This document shows positions 27,776-39,005 of a stretch of 64,000 nt of DNA, piece after piece. The notes below the pieces were generated by a model, which had not been told where the DNA came from, did not search any database, and saw nothing but the letters and a program-made list of their open reading frames with translations. Both the position numbers and the translations under genes were made by a program. Source of the DNA: Terribacillus halophilus (GTDB lineage Bacteria; Bacillota; Bacilli; Bacillales; Amphibacillaceae); assembly GCF_900101385.1 (NCBI RefSeq), contig NZ_FMZB01000001.1:310001-374000 (forward strand). The letters run 5' to 3'. Positions within the stretch are counted from its first letter, which is position 1. Each line of letters opens with the position of its first letter.

Positions 27776-27892
27776 TTAAAATCCAAGCATATCTCTGTAT
27801 CCATTAAATACAATATAAATCGTACCAACCATCATCACTGCAAGCAGCACGAGCATGGTATAGAAGAAAGTCTTTTTTCCTTTGGATGGCAT
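27776..27892 (-). CDS. Small membrane protein, 38 aa
   Basis: An ATG at 27892 follows AAAAGGAGCTTCATC, a very good ribosome site, and the frame ends at a TAA right before a strong terminator. The peptide starts MPSKGKKTFFYTMLVLLAVM and continues as one hydrophobic helix with a short polar end (NGYRDMLGF). The basic N-terminus predicts a cytoplasmic start. No family is recognised; small one-helix proteins of this kind often bind larger membrane proteins. The ribosome site plus dedicated terminator make it credible. Confidence 0.7.
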   Translation of the reverse strand: MPSKGKKTFFYTMLVLLAVMMVGTIYIVFNGYRDMLGF

Positions 27893-27993
27893 GATGAAGC
27901 TCCTTTTGCGTAGTCAATAGTATCATCATACCATGCTTGCCTTACATAATTCCAACGTTCCTCCTCATACTAACATGACGAGGAGGGAACGGG

Positions 27994-29340
27994 TTGAAAA
28001 AGCATCCAGGTAATAAAGGGCAGGGCAAGACATCCAATACGGGTAATATGAAATGGTGGCAGCTGTCGCTAATTGGTATCGGCTGTACAATCGGAACGGG
28101 ATATTTCCTTGGTTCGGTAATTGGCATCCATCTCACCGGAGGATCCATCATCATTTCTTTCGTTGCTGCTGCCATTGGCACGCTGATTGTTTTCCTATCA
28201 CTGGCGAAGATGACAGCGAGTGATCCGCAGGAAGGGTCGTTTTGCTATTACGCAGGCAAAGCATTCGGCGGTTGGGCTTCTTTAAGCTGCGGATGGACAT
28301 ATTGGTGTTCCAATATATTGATCATGGGTAGTCAGTTGACGGCGATTTCCCTGTTGAGCCAGTTTTGGTTCGAAAAGGTGCCGTTGTGGGTGTTTGCAGC
28401 CATCTATGCAGTGCTTGCGATTATCGTGGTCCTGACGGGGGCGAAAGGGTTCAATAAAATGGAGAATGTATTTGCGGTCGTCAAGACAGCTGCGATAACG
28501 ATGTTCATTGTGTTGGCTGCGCTTGTCATATTTAATGTCATTTCGACCGAATCGACTTACAAGCCCTTCGAGGAATCATTCCTTCACGATGGCTGGAAAG
28601 GCTTATGGGCTTCCCTTATTTATGCCTTTTATGCTTTTGGGGGCATTGAGGTCATCGGGTTGATGTCGATGCAGCTGAAGAAAAAAGAAGACGCTGCCAA
28701 GGCGGGGACAATCATGCTGATCGGACTTGCCATTTTTTATGTCGTTTCCTTGCTGTTGGCAATCAGCTTAGTAAAAACACACGATTTCAAAATGAATGAA
28801 AGCCCATTTGTTACAGCACTGAAGCAGACACCGCTTGATTTCTTTCCGCATGTGTTCAATGCTGCCGTCATCATCGCTGGCTTTTCCACTTTATGTGCAG
28901 CGCTGTTCGCGGTAACCAACTTGCTCGTTACGTTGGCGAAGGATAAAGATGCGCCGCAGCTCTTTGCCAAGAAGCTGAAATTCAAGGATCTGCCGTTGGC
29001 GAGTTTGCTGCTGGCAGCTATCGGACTCCTTGCCAGTATCATTACGGCACTTTTATTGCCCGGGAAAATATATGAGTACATTACGACAGCCGCAGGTCTG
29101 CTGCTATTGTATAATTGGCTGTTCATTTTGGCTTCTGCCTGGAAAAATGAAAAGTTCAAGATGGGTAATAAACTTGTCACGATTATCGGAGGTATCTTGC
29201 TGCTCGCGGGAATCAGCGGAACCGCCGTCGAAGCGGAAGTGCGTCCTGGTCTTTATGTAAGTGGCGGTTTTGCCGTGCTCATCTTGCTGATTGGTATCTG
29301 GGTGAAGCGCAAGAAATCAGAAAATACGCTGCACACCTAG
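27994..29340 (+). CDS. Amino-acid permease of the APC superfamily
   Basis: The 448-residue protein has about twelve membrane helices. The first carries the APC substrate-site motif IGIGCTIGTGYFLGS (about 27-41), and FYAFGGIEVIGLMS corresponds to helix 6. It imports amino acids with H+ or Na+; the substrate is unknown. The TTG start is chosen because GAGGAGGGAACGGG precedes it. Its 3' end overlaps the convergent LysE gene by 24 bp, so the two transcripts are antisense to each other there. Confidence 0.88.
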   Translation: MKKHPGNKGQGKTSNTGNMKWWQLSLIGIGCTIGTGYFLGSVIGIHLTGGSIIISFVAAAIGTLIVFLSLAKMTASDPQEGSFCYYAGKAFGGWASLSCGWTYWCSNILIMGSQLTAISLLSQFWFEKVPLWVFAAIYAVLAIIVVLTGAKGFNKMENVFAVVKTAAITMFIVLAALVIFNVISTESTYKPFEESFLHDGWKGLWASLIYAFYAFGGIEVIGLMSMQLKKKEDAAKAGTIMLIGLAIFYVVSLLLAISLVKTHDFKMNESPFVTALKQTPLDFFPHVFNAAVIIAGFSTLCAALFAVTNLLVTLAKDKDAPQLFAKKLKFKDLPLASLLLAAIGLLASIITALLLPGKIYEYITTAAGLLLLYNWLFILASAWKNEKFKMGNKLVTIIGGILLLAGISGTAVEAEVRPGLYVSGGFAVLILLIGIWVKRKKSENTLHT

Positions 29341-29937
29341 ATAACCAAAATAAATACCAAATCCGAGCAGTGATAATCCGGAAACAAGTGTAATGAGACG
29401 CAATAGCCGGTCATTCAGGAAACGGCGCAGGCTGCTCGATAAAAGCGCAATGATGTTATCCCATAAAAAGACACCGACAAAGATGCTTGTTGTGTAAAGG
29501 AGAAGATGATCAGCCTCGCCTTGCTCGACGATTTTGGCAAGTACCGAGCCATAGACACCGACCCAGAACATGATGCTGATCGGATTGACGAGCGCAAGAA
29601 AAAATCCGTAGCGAAGACCTTGCAGCGGTGCGACTGTCGTCATGCTGGCACGTGTCAACGTCTTCGTCTTCAGAACGCTTTCCATACCAAGATAAAGGAA
29701 GACGAAGCTGCCGAAAAAGTAAAGGAAAGACTGGACGAGAGGAATCATGATGACATGATAAAACCCAAGATACACAAGCAGCATATATAGGATATCCGCC
29801 AGCATGGCGCCGAACCCGACCGATAAACTTTGCAGGAATCCACCCCGGATTCCTTTTTCCATTTGGGCAGCATTCACTGGTCCGACTGGAGCGGATAAAC
29901 TGACTCCCAATAAAATATAGTGCAGGATATTTCCCAT
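29317..29937 (-). CDS. LysE/RhtB family amino-acid exporter
   Basis: The 206-residue protein has six hydrophobic segments and the LysE motif SLSAPVGPVNAAQMEKGIRGG in the first one, followed by GFGAMLADILYMLLVY. Such exporters relieve excess of basic or hydrophobic amino acids. The ATG at 29937 with AAAGGAGGCCAAGC is the clear start; the frame extends upstream without a ribosome site. It faces an amino-acid importer, which could form an import/export pair, but co-regulation is not shown. Confidence 0.88.
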   Translation of the reverse strand: MGNILHYILLGVSLSAPVGPVNAAQMEKGIRGGFLQSLSVGFGAMLADILYMLLVYLGFYHVIMIPLVQSFLYFFGSFVFLYLGMESVLKTKTLTRASMTTVAPLQGLRYGFFLALVNPISIMFWVGVYGSVLAKIVEQGEADHLLLYTTSIFVGVFLWDNIIALLSSSLRRFLNDRLLRLITLVSGLSLLGFGIYFGYLGVQRIF

Positions 29938-30286
29938 GCTTGGCCTCCTTTTGACTGGCTTGTACAGCCTATTCAGAAGCGGGGAAGGGTAGTCCATCTT
30001 TTTATTTTACAAAATATTAATGCATCTTCGAAAACACGTATTTCTTAATGGAAAATGCGTGTTTTCTTTGTGTTTCCTATTTTTGCGACAGATTTTGCAG
30101 TTAAGCTTCTGTAAAAAAGGGGACTTTTGACTTCAAGATGTCGATTATGGTAAATACACCCTTTTCTTGCAAAACTTACGATTATAAGACAGAATGGCAT
30201 GGGGTGAATAAAAAGTCCTAAAATTTGACAAGGAGGGTCGATGTTCGTAAGCTGTTCTGCCTAAAAATCAAAAGGAGTGGATAAGA
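29938..30286. other. Divergent intergenic region with an isolated hairpin
   Basis: No gene is seen. A hairpin AAAACACGtATTT / AAATgCGTGTTTT with TCTTTG after it lies at about 30031-30070. A possible promoter for the sigma factor gene is TTGACT (30127-30132) with TAAATA 18 bases downstream. The hairpin is upstream of that promoter, so its role is unclear. Confidence 0.4.
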
Positions 30287-30805
30287 TTGAAAGACATTCG
30301 AAGTACCGATTTTCAGTTGATTCTTGATCAGTATAAGAACATGATTCATTACCATATCCATCGAATGCGGATTCGGGATCCGCATGACGAGTTTCTCCAG
30401 GAAGGCATTATGGCATTGTTCCTCGCCTGCAATGGGTATGATGAAACCAAGGGCGATTTTAATGCCTATGTCAGCAGAATGATCCGCTTCCGCTTGATCG
30501 ACCACCTCAGAAAAATCATCCGCGAACAAGAAAAAGTTGACCTCATCATCAATGAAGCCCACACCCTTGCTGTTATCCAGGAAGAAGAAGATCTGATGGA
30601 GAAACAGGAATTTTGGGATAAAATCAAGCATATCCTGACAGATAAGCAATATAAATGGGTGTACTGGAGAATAAAACACGAATTGACGATCAAAGAGATT
30701 GCTCATATCGAAAATACGACAGAAGACGCCGTCAAGAATTGGGGACGTGAAGTGAAAAAGAAGCTAAAGGAACAGCCGTTCATTTTGGAATGCCGAAATA
30801 AGTGA
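30287..30805 (+). CDS. Sigma-70 family RNA polymerase sigma factor
   Basis: The 172-residue protein has region 2 (about 12-85; HDEFLQEGIMALFLACNGYD and FNAYVSRMIRFRLIDHLRK resemble regions 2.2-2.4) and region 4 (about 110-165; ILTDKQYKWVYWRI, LTIKEIAHIENTTEDAVKNW is the helix-turn-helix). Region 3 is absent, the ECF-like layout. The TTG start follows AAAAGGAGTGGATAAGA. No anti-sigma gene is adjacent; the next gene is a UDP-glucose dehydrogenase with its own upstream region. Its regulon cannot be deduced. Confidence 0.82.
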   Translation: MKDIRSTDFQLILDQYKNMIHYHIHRMRIRDPHDEFLQEGIMALFLACNGYDETKGDFNAYVSRMIRFRLIDHLRKIIREQEKVDLIINEAHTLAVIQEEEDLMEKQEFWDKIKHILTDKQYKWVYWRIKHELTIKEIAHIENTTEDAVKNWGREVKKKLKEQPFILECRNK

Positions 30806-30975
30806 AATTTCCGGAGTATCTTTCCTATAGGGAGGGGTACTTCGTTTTATGTAAAGGAAATTTATAGTTTACGAAGAAAGTCTAAAGCTTATGTAAATAT
30901 GCGTTTTTATTGTTAATTCGGTGCTAGAATGCTCCTTACAAGCATACTTTATTATTCAAATAGGATGTGACTTCA

Positions 30976-32322
30976 ATGAAGAAGAAAATCGCAGTAATCG
31001 GAACAGGTTATGTTGGACTGGTTACAGGAGTGGCGCTTTCTGATATTGGACATCAAGTATATTGTTTGGATGTCGATCCGAATAAAATAGATAAACTAAA
31101 CCAAGGAATATCCCCCATTTATGAGCCAGGATTAGAAGATTTGATTCATAAAAACATGTATGCAGACAGACTTCATTTCACTACCGAACACAGCATGGCA
31201 TTCAAAGATGCAGATGCCATCTATATTGCAGTGGGTACACCGGAAAGAGCGGACGGTTCTGCCAATTTGGATTTTGTGCAGCAAGTGGCGAAGGATATCG
31301 CTGCCAATGTGTCTGACCGAGGAGCCGTTGTCGTGACAAAGAGTACGGTGCCGGTCGGTACGAACAAGCTCGTGAAGCATTGGATTACTGATGCGCTTGA
31401 TCGGGATGTGCAGATCGAGGTTGTTTCCAATCCCGAATTCCTGCGGGAAGGCTCGGCTGTTTACGATACATATCATGGTGACCGTATCGTGATCGGAGCG
31501 GAAACCGAAGCTGCGGCAGATTTAATCGAAGCAATCAATAAGCCGTTTGGCGTGCCGGTATTCCGCACGGATATCGAGAGTGCCGAAATGATCAAATATG
31601 CTTCCAATGCTTTCCTGGCAGCGAAAATCAGCTTCATCAACGAAATTGGTACGATTTGCGGCAAGCTTGGTGCCAATATTGAGGATGTTGCCAAGGGAAT
31701 GGGAATGGACAAACGGATCGGCGACAAATTCCTGAATGCCGGTATCGGCTATGGCGGCTCTTGTTTCCCGAAAGATACAAAAGCGCTCGTTCAGATTGCC
31801 GGCGACGTGAATCATACATTCGACTTGCTGGAATCCGTCATCAATGTGAATAACAAGCAGCAGCAAATTCCGGTTGATATCGCGCAGATGGTCGTTCGCG
31901 GCGGACTGGCAGGCAAGAAGGTTGCCATGCTTGGCCTTGCGTTCAAGCCGAACACCGATGATATGCGCGAATCCGCCAGCATCGTCCTTGCACAGAAATT
32001 GACGGAACTTGGTGCGAACATCTCCGCATACGATCCAATCGCCATCGAAAATGCGAAGCGTCTGCTTCCGGAGACTGTGCATTATGCTGCGAACACAGAA
32101 GAAGCACTACAAGATGCAGACGTCGCAATCATCGTGACCGAGTGGGATGAGTTCAAAGACCTGCCATTGACTGTCTTTGAGAAACAAATGAAACAGCCAA
32201 TCGTCATCGATGGCCGTAACTGCTACCCACTCAGCTATGTAGAAACAGCGAATATCGATTATCATTCTATCGGAAGGCCTTCTGTCATCCGTGCGAAGAA
32301 ATCAAATCAGCCAGCTAAATAA
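30976..32322 (+). CDS. ugd: UDP-glucose 6-dehydrogenase (second copy)
   Basis: This 448-residue enzyme has the NAD motif GTGYVGLVTGVALSDIGH, KSTVPVGT and the catalytic Cys in GYGGSCFPKDT, all as in the capsule copy at 12259. It forms UDP-glucuronate. Codon use is host-like, so it is probably the resident enzyme (TuaD/YwqF type), used for teichuronic acid or another glucuronate polymer. The ATG at 30976 is preferred; a GTG three codons earlier overlaps the GGATGTGA ribosome site. A terminator follows. Confidence 0.93.
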   Translation: MKKKIAVIGTGYVGLVTGVALSDIGHQVYCLDVDPNKIDKLNQGISPIYEPGLEDLIHKNMYADRLHFTTEHSMAFKDADAIYIAVGTPERADGSANLDFVQQVAKDIAANVSDRGAVVVTKSTVPVGTNKLVKHWITDALDRDVQIEVVSNPEFLREGSAVYDTYHGDRIVIGAETEAAADLIEAINKPFGVPVFRTDIESAEMIKYASNAFLAAKISFINEIGTICGKLGANIEDVAKGMGMDKRIGDKFLNAGIGYGGSCFPKDTKALVQIAGDVNHTFDLLESVINVNNKQQQIPVDIAQMVVRGGLAGKKVAMLGLAFKPNTDDMRESASIVLAQKLTELGANISAYDPIAIENAKRLLPETVHYAANTEEALQDADVAIIVTEWDEFKDLPLTVFEKQMKQPIVIDGRNCYPLSYVETANIDYHSIGRPSVIRAKKSNQPAK

Positions 32323-32332
32323 TTTGTCTGAG

Positions 32333-32360
32333 ACCGACAGCATCTGCTGTCGGTTTTTTT
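32333..32360 (+). terminator. Terminator of the second ugd gene
   Basis: ACCGACAGCA (32333-32342) pairs perfectly with TGCTGTCGGT (32345-32354), followed by a T run reaching the stop codon of the convergent AraC gene. Confidence 0.9.
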
Positions 32361-33360
32361 ATGTTTTCTCCCGGAATTGGCGAGGCGTGAGTCCGGTATG
32401 TTTTTTGAACACTTTTGTGAAGTAGCTTTGATCATGGAAGTGAAGCAACGTACCGATATGCAATAGTGATTGATCCGTCAGCCGCAGCAAGAGCTTGGCT
32501 TCCTCGATGCGCAGCTGTTGGATATAGGTTCGGATCGGCATGCCGACTTCCTGTTTGAAACGGGTGGAAAGGTAAGACGGATTCATTTTCAGCATATCCG
32601 CCAGCTGTTTTAGTGTCATGTCTTCGTATAGCTGCTGATAAATATAATGCATGCAATGGGCGATTTTGCGGGAATACGTGCCCGCTTTGATATCGCTTAC
32701 TTTTTCAGCGAAGGTGCACAATGCTTCTGTTTGAAGACGAACAAGTGCTGCAGTTTGCGTCTTTTCTTCGATTTGCTGGATATACACATCACTCATCGTA
32801 AAGGCAAGTTCTGGTGCAAGTCCGGCATCAATGGCGGCACGGGTGGCTAATGTAACGGCTGTTATGGCCAGATTTTTCCGGCTGCGTAATGCGTCTTTTT
32901 TCGCCAGTGTCCCACTTAATTCATCCGGAAAGCTTTGCAGCTGTTCTTTGACAAGATCGGGCTTGCCGGCGCGGATACAGTCGAAAAGTTTTTCTTCTAA
33001 GAAAGGATGATGATGAAATAGGATATTCTGTCTGTTTTCGGCTGCTTGGATCAGGGGCTGCTCGAAGGAAGGCATGTCCATTGAAGTTGCATCCAGCTCC
33101 CGCTGGTACAGCATGTAATAGGCAACAGAGCCGATATCGATCAGATTATCCTTCGTTATCTCCGTGACAGGAGCGGGGCCTAGCTGCAAAACACCGGATT
33201 TGCCGGTATCGTCATCGTCATATGGAATCAGAAAGGAATAGCCTGCCGCTCCTTCTATTAAATATGGATCGTTTGAGAGCGCAGTTTCTGTCTGATAAGA
33301 GACAGGGATGGGGAATGTCTGACGGAGCAGACGGATGACGGTGGAACATTCGTTCGGCAT
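32359..33360 (-). CDS. AraC family transcriptional regulator
   Basis: The 333-residue protein ends with two helix-turn-helix units (about 230-330): LKQLADMLKMNPSYLSTRFK and the hallmark HDQSYFTKVFKKHTGLTPRQF. The N-terminal 220 residues form a sensor-like region I do not recognise. It is divergent from the ROK kinase/GH1 pair with 133 bp between starts, so it most likely controls that beta-glucoside operon. An extended -10 (TGGTATAAT, minus strand, 33445-33437) touches the cre box in the shared region. Confidence 0.88.
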   Translation of the reverse strand: MPNECSTVIRLLRQTFPIPVSYQTETALSNDPYLIEGAAGYSFLIPYDDDDTGKSGVLQLGPAPVTEITKDNLIDIGSVAYYMLYQRELDATSMDMPSFEQPLIQAAENRQNILFHHHPFLEEKLFDCIRAGKPDLVKEQLQSFPDELSGTLAKKDALRSRKNLAITAVTLATRAAIDAGLAPELAFTMSDVYIQQIEEKTQTAALVRLQTEALCTFAEKVSDIKAGTYSRKIAHCMHYIYQQLYEDMTLKQLADMLKMNPSYLSTRFKQEVGMPIRTYIQQLRIEEAKLLLRLTDQSLLHIGTLLHFHDQSYFTKVFKKHTGLTPRQFREKT

Positions 33361-33423
33361 AAGGAACCTCCATTACAAAAAAATGAAAAGTAACTACCAA
33401 AAAAACGAAATCAATACCAGAAA

Positions 33424-33437
33424 TGTAATCGTTGTCA
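33424..33437 (+). promoter_or_regulatory. CcpA-binding (cre) site between AraC and ROK genes
   Basis: TGTAATCGTTGTCA matches the cre consensus TGWAANCGNTNNCA at every position. It lies about 57 bases before the ROK gene start and abuts the AraC -10 element, so CcpA could repress either direction. Confidence 0.65.
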
Positions 33438-33493
33438 TTATACCATAAGTATGCAGGTGTTTTGTAATAGGACAACTGGAGGGGGTGCAGGCT

Positions 33494-35814
<2,321 letters not shown>

Positions 35815-35821
35815 AGGATCA

Positions 35822-35855
35822 GGCACCTTGCTGCAGTGCAGCGGGTGCTTTTTTA
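35822..35855 (+). terminator. Terminator of the ROK-GH1 operon
   Basis: GCACC...CTGCA pairs with TGCAG...GGTGC (35823-35848), followed by TTTTTTATTT. Confidence 0.85.
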
Positions 35856-35942
35856 TTTGCCTGTACTGAACCCTTTATACTATTAAGATTTGTCAACGGA
35901 GTTACAAAAGTGCTAGATTTCACCACAAATTTCTACAAGTTT

Positions 35943-35951
35943 TGTTATAAT
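35943..35951 (+). promoter_or_regulatory. Extended -10 promoter of the MalT-like gene
   Basis: TGTTATAAT (TGnTATAAT) lies 33 bases before the chosen ATG. It has no good -35. Because it overlaps the furthest upstream TTG (35951), translation should begin further down. Confidence 0.5.
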
Positions 35952-35983
35952 TGAAGCAACAAAGCTGGAAAAGGTTGATGGTG

Positions 35984-38518
35984 ATGCGGGAACAGGATAG
36001 TCTGAATGAAACGGCAATATCGGCTGTGACTGTCGGTCAAATGAGGATAAAACGGATTAAGCAGGGCAGTGTCTGGACCAAGATCGAGACATGTAAACTG
36101 ACGACGGTGACGGCTCCTTCTGGCTATGGTAAGACGACGATGCTCCAGGAGTGGGCAGCCCAGACGCATTTGGATGTGGGATGGGTCAGTTTGGAAGAAG
36201 AAGATATCCAGCGCGTCGCATTCTGGAAGAAGATAATTCTGCATATGCCCGGGTTGCCGGAACAGGATCGGAAGCACTTATTGGATATCATCCAGTCCGC
36301 TTCGTATTCGCCGACGCATTTCATCGCAACGTGGTGTGCTTGCTTGCGAGAACATCAAGTGACGGGGGCCTTGGTCATCGATGATTTTCATTTGATGATA
36401 AATTCTAATGAATTGTACGAAATGACAACATTATTGGAAGAGATGCCGAACACATTCCACATCATCGTATCTGGACATGTTTTTCCTGGTCTGTCTTTTA
36501 AACGGTTATTGCGGCAGCATCAAGTGCTGCAAATAACGAAGCGTGATCTTATTTTTACAGAAGAAGAGATCGAGTCGTATATCAGGAATCATTTACATAA
36601 GGAGCCGACAGACACAGCAATCCAAAATATTATGCAGCAGACGCAAGGATGGGCTGCCGGGCTTCAGCTTATTCACATGTATGAGCAGTTCCAAGAGGAT
36701 TATTCCGAGCTGCAGTTCTCGAATGTCCTGGTCGCAAGGCAGCTGATACAGGAGATTGTGTATAGTTTGCATGAAAACGAGCGGAACTATTTGCTTTCCA
36801 CTTCGATTTTGAATGAGATGCATGTCCGCTTATGCGATTATATTGCTGGCACAAGGCGCGGCCGGGTGGTGATGAGAAGGTTAAGGGAGCAAGGATTGCT
36901 GATCGAGCATCAGGAGGAGCCAGGCTGGTTTACTTATAACAAGCATCTTCGGACATATTTGAAAGAAATGCTCGAGATGCAGAACATGGATGTCAATGAA
37001 CTTTATAATCGGGCGAGCGTCTGGCACGAAAACGAGCAGATGCTGCTCACAGCTATCCGCTATGCCTGGAAGGCGGGGGATTACCCACGTGTCAATCAGC
37101 TCTTGATCAAGGCAGCTCCATGTCTGCTCCAAGAAGGGCGTATCGATCAGCTGCAGGAATGGATCAATAGGCTGCCGCGCAAATATATATATCAGATGGA
37201 ACTGGGGATCATTTATGGTTGGGTGGAATGTCTACGTTACCAGCCGGATCTGGCCCAGCGGCATGCCCATATGATAGAGGAACAGCTGCTTCGCCGGGAG
37301 CTGCAGTTCAGCGAAGAGGAAGAAAAACGGCATTTTGCCGATTTGTACACATTGAAAAGTTTCATTTCCCTTTTGGAGGATGATGTGAAAAGTACGATGG
37401 ATTATGCCAGCAAGGCTTTGGTGTACAGCAAGAATTCCAGCAGATACTTTTCTCATTCTTTCGACTATAACCGGCATGATGCCACCATTCTGCATTCCCC
37501 GCTTGGAGGAGGCGGTGATTTACGTTCCGTTCAGCGGGTTTATGAAGGTCTGGCGCACACGGTCACGAATGAATCGGTGTTCAGTGGGTATTACCATCTG
37601 AGTCTGGCAGAACTTGCATACGAATGGGGAATGGCAGCCAAGGCGAAAAGCCATCTGGAAAAGGCGCTGGCAGTTGCCGATTTGTTCGGATTGCCAGGGC
37701 TGCTCGTACCGGCATACATATTGAAAGCCCGTCATGAATTGGAGCAGCAGGGTGATGCGCAATCGGCCAAAGCGACACTGCATGGTTTGAAAGATATGCT
37801 GACAAGGAGCAATGCCTCGGCAGATTGGTTCAAAAAGGCAGAAGCAGCCAGGATTCGAATTGCCATTTATCAAGGTGATACGAAGCGGATTCATAACTGG
37901 TTGTCCCTCTTCCACATGCAGGAGCCGCCGATTGAACAAAAAACCTTGTTTGAATACATCACGCTTGTATGGGCCTATTCAGCAATCGGGGAAGTCGAAA
38001 CAACACAGAAATATATCAAAAAACTGATGCCGCTTGTCAAATTCGGCAACCGGATAAATGCAGAGATCGAACTGCATATCATCCAAGCGACACTGCTGTA
38101 TGCGACTGATAAGCAGCAAGCCATCCTTTCCTTGAAGGATGGCTTGCGTCTGAGCACGGAACATAAATATTTGCGCATCTATTGGAGAGGCGGCGAAAGC
38201 ATGCGCGATTTGCTGCAAGAACTGCTGTCTATGGATGCTGTGGCGAAGAAACAACGGAAGTATATCGAACAGATCCTGTCTTATTGGTCAGAAGAAACAG
38301 ATGATCAGAAGCTGCAAAACAGGCTGACAAGCCGGGAATTGCAGCTCGTCTATCATCTGCAGCTTGGCAAACGCAATAATGAGATAGCCCAGGAGCTGGA
38401 TTTATCACTCGGTACCGTCAAAGTATATTTCCACCGAATCTATGAAAAACTTGGTGTGAAAAACCGCAAGCAAGCGAAGGAACTTGCTGCTGGTCTTGAT
38501 TTCTCTGATATTTTGTAA
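35984..38518 (+). CDS. MalT-like STAND ATPase transcriptional regulator (LuxR family)
   Basis: The protein of about 844 residues has a Walker A motif APSGYGKTTMLQEW near residue 40, a Walker B-like ALVIDDFHLM near 135, winged-helix and arm regions, then TPR-like helices (about 430-760). The C-terminal LuxR helix-turn-helix is about 780-840 (LTSRELQLVYHLQLG, NNEIAQELDLSLGTVKVYF). This is the MalT architecture: ATP-dependent multimerisation on binding an inducer, then activation. No obvious target operon is adjacent. Start choice among ATG 35978, ATG 35984 and upstream TTG is uncertain; the promoter position favours the ATGs. Confidence 0.87.
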   Translation: MREQDSLNETAISAVTVGQMRIKRIKQGSVWTKIETCKLTTVTAPSGYGKTTMLQEWAAQTHLDVGWVSLEEEDIQRVAFWKKIILHMPGLPEQDRKHLLDIIQSASYSPTHFIATWCACLREHQVTGALVIDDFHLMINSNELYEMTTLLEEMPNTFHIIVSGHVFPGLSFKRLLRQHQVLQITKRDLIFTEEEIESYIRNHLHKEPTDTAIQNIMQQTQGWAAGLQLIHMYEQFQEDYSELQFSNVLVARQLIQEIVYSLHENERNYLLSTSILNEMHVRLCDYIAGTRRGRVVMRRLREQGLLIEHQEEPGWFTYNKHLRTYLKEMLEMQNMDVNELYNRASVWHENEQMLLTAIRYAWKAGDYPRVNQLLIKAAPCLLQEGRIDQLQEWINRLPRKYIYQMELGIIYGWVECLRYQPDLAQRHAHMIEEQLLRRELQFSEEEEKRHFADLYTLKSFISLLEDDVKSTMDYASKALVYSKNSSRYFSHSFDYNRHDATILHSPLGGGGDLRSVQRVYEGLAHTVTNESVFSGYYHLSLAELAYEWGMAAKAKSHLEKALAVADLFGLPGLLVPAYILKARHELEQQGDAQSAKATLHGLKDMLTRSNASADWFKKAEAARIRIAIYQGDTKRIHNWLSLFHMQEPPIEQKTLFEYITLVWAYSAIGEVETTQKYIKKLMPLVKFGNRINAEIELHIIQATLLYATDKQQAILSLKDGLRLSTEHKYLRIYWRGGESMRDLLQELLSMDAVAKKQRKYIEQILSYWSEETDDQKLQNRLTSRELQLVYHLQLGKRNNEIAQELDLSLGTVKVYFHRIYEKLGVKNRKQAKELAAGLDFSDIL

Positions 38519-38609
38519 CGAAGCAATGATATTTGCGGATTTATGCTGAATGAGGGAATTTTTTGTAGTAGAATGAAGGAAATGGAAATGGCGGAAGGAG
38601 GCTGGCATT

Positions 38610-39005
38610 TTGCTGCAAGCTGTGCACCATATTGCAATCATTTGTTCGGATTATCCAGAATCCAAACGATTTTATACAGAGATATTAGGGTTGCGGATCA
38701 TACGGGAAGTATACCGGGAAGAGCGAAATTCCTATAAATTGGATCTTGCCCTCGGAGATACATATGTCATTGAGTTATTTTCCTTCCCGAATCCTCCGGA
38801 ACGGCCGAGTTATCCGGAAGCTGCAGGTCTGCGGCACCTTGCTTTCTCCGTGGATGATGTCGAAAAAGAAGTGGATCGTCTCCGGTCAATGGGTGTGAAG
38901 ACCGAGCCGGTCCGGATCGATCCTTTCACGGAAAGAGCATTCACATTTTTCCAGGATCCGGATGGCTTGCCGATCGAGCTGTATGAAGAGGAGGTGTTCG
39001 CATGA
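38610..39005 (+). CDS. VOC family protein (glyoxalase I-like, GloA2 type)
   Basis: The 131-residue protein has the VOC fold pattern HHIAIICSDYPESKRFYTEI at the start, RHLAFSVDDVE in the middle and FFQDPDGLPIELYE at the end. The metal ligands are His near residue 6, a Glu near 48 (YVIELF), His near 74 and the final Glu. It resembles SMU.1112/YwbC-type lyases or isomerases. TTG start with GGAAGGAGG upstream. Its TGA overlaps the next ATG (ATGA), so the pair is co-translated. Confidence 0.85.
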   Translation: MLQAVHHIAIICSDYPESKRFYTEILGLRIIREVYREERNSYKLDLALGDTYVIELFSFPNPPERPSYPEAAGLRHLAFSVDDVEKEVDRLRSMGVKTEPVRIDPFTERAFTFFQDPDGLPIELYEEEVFA

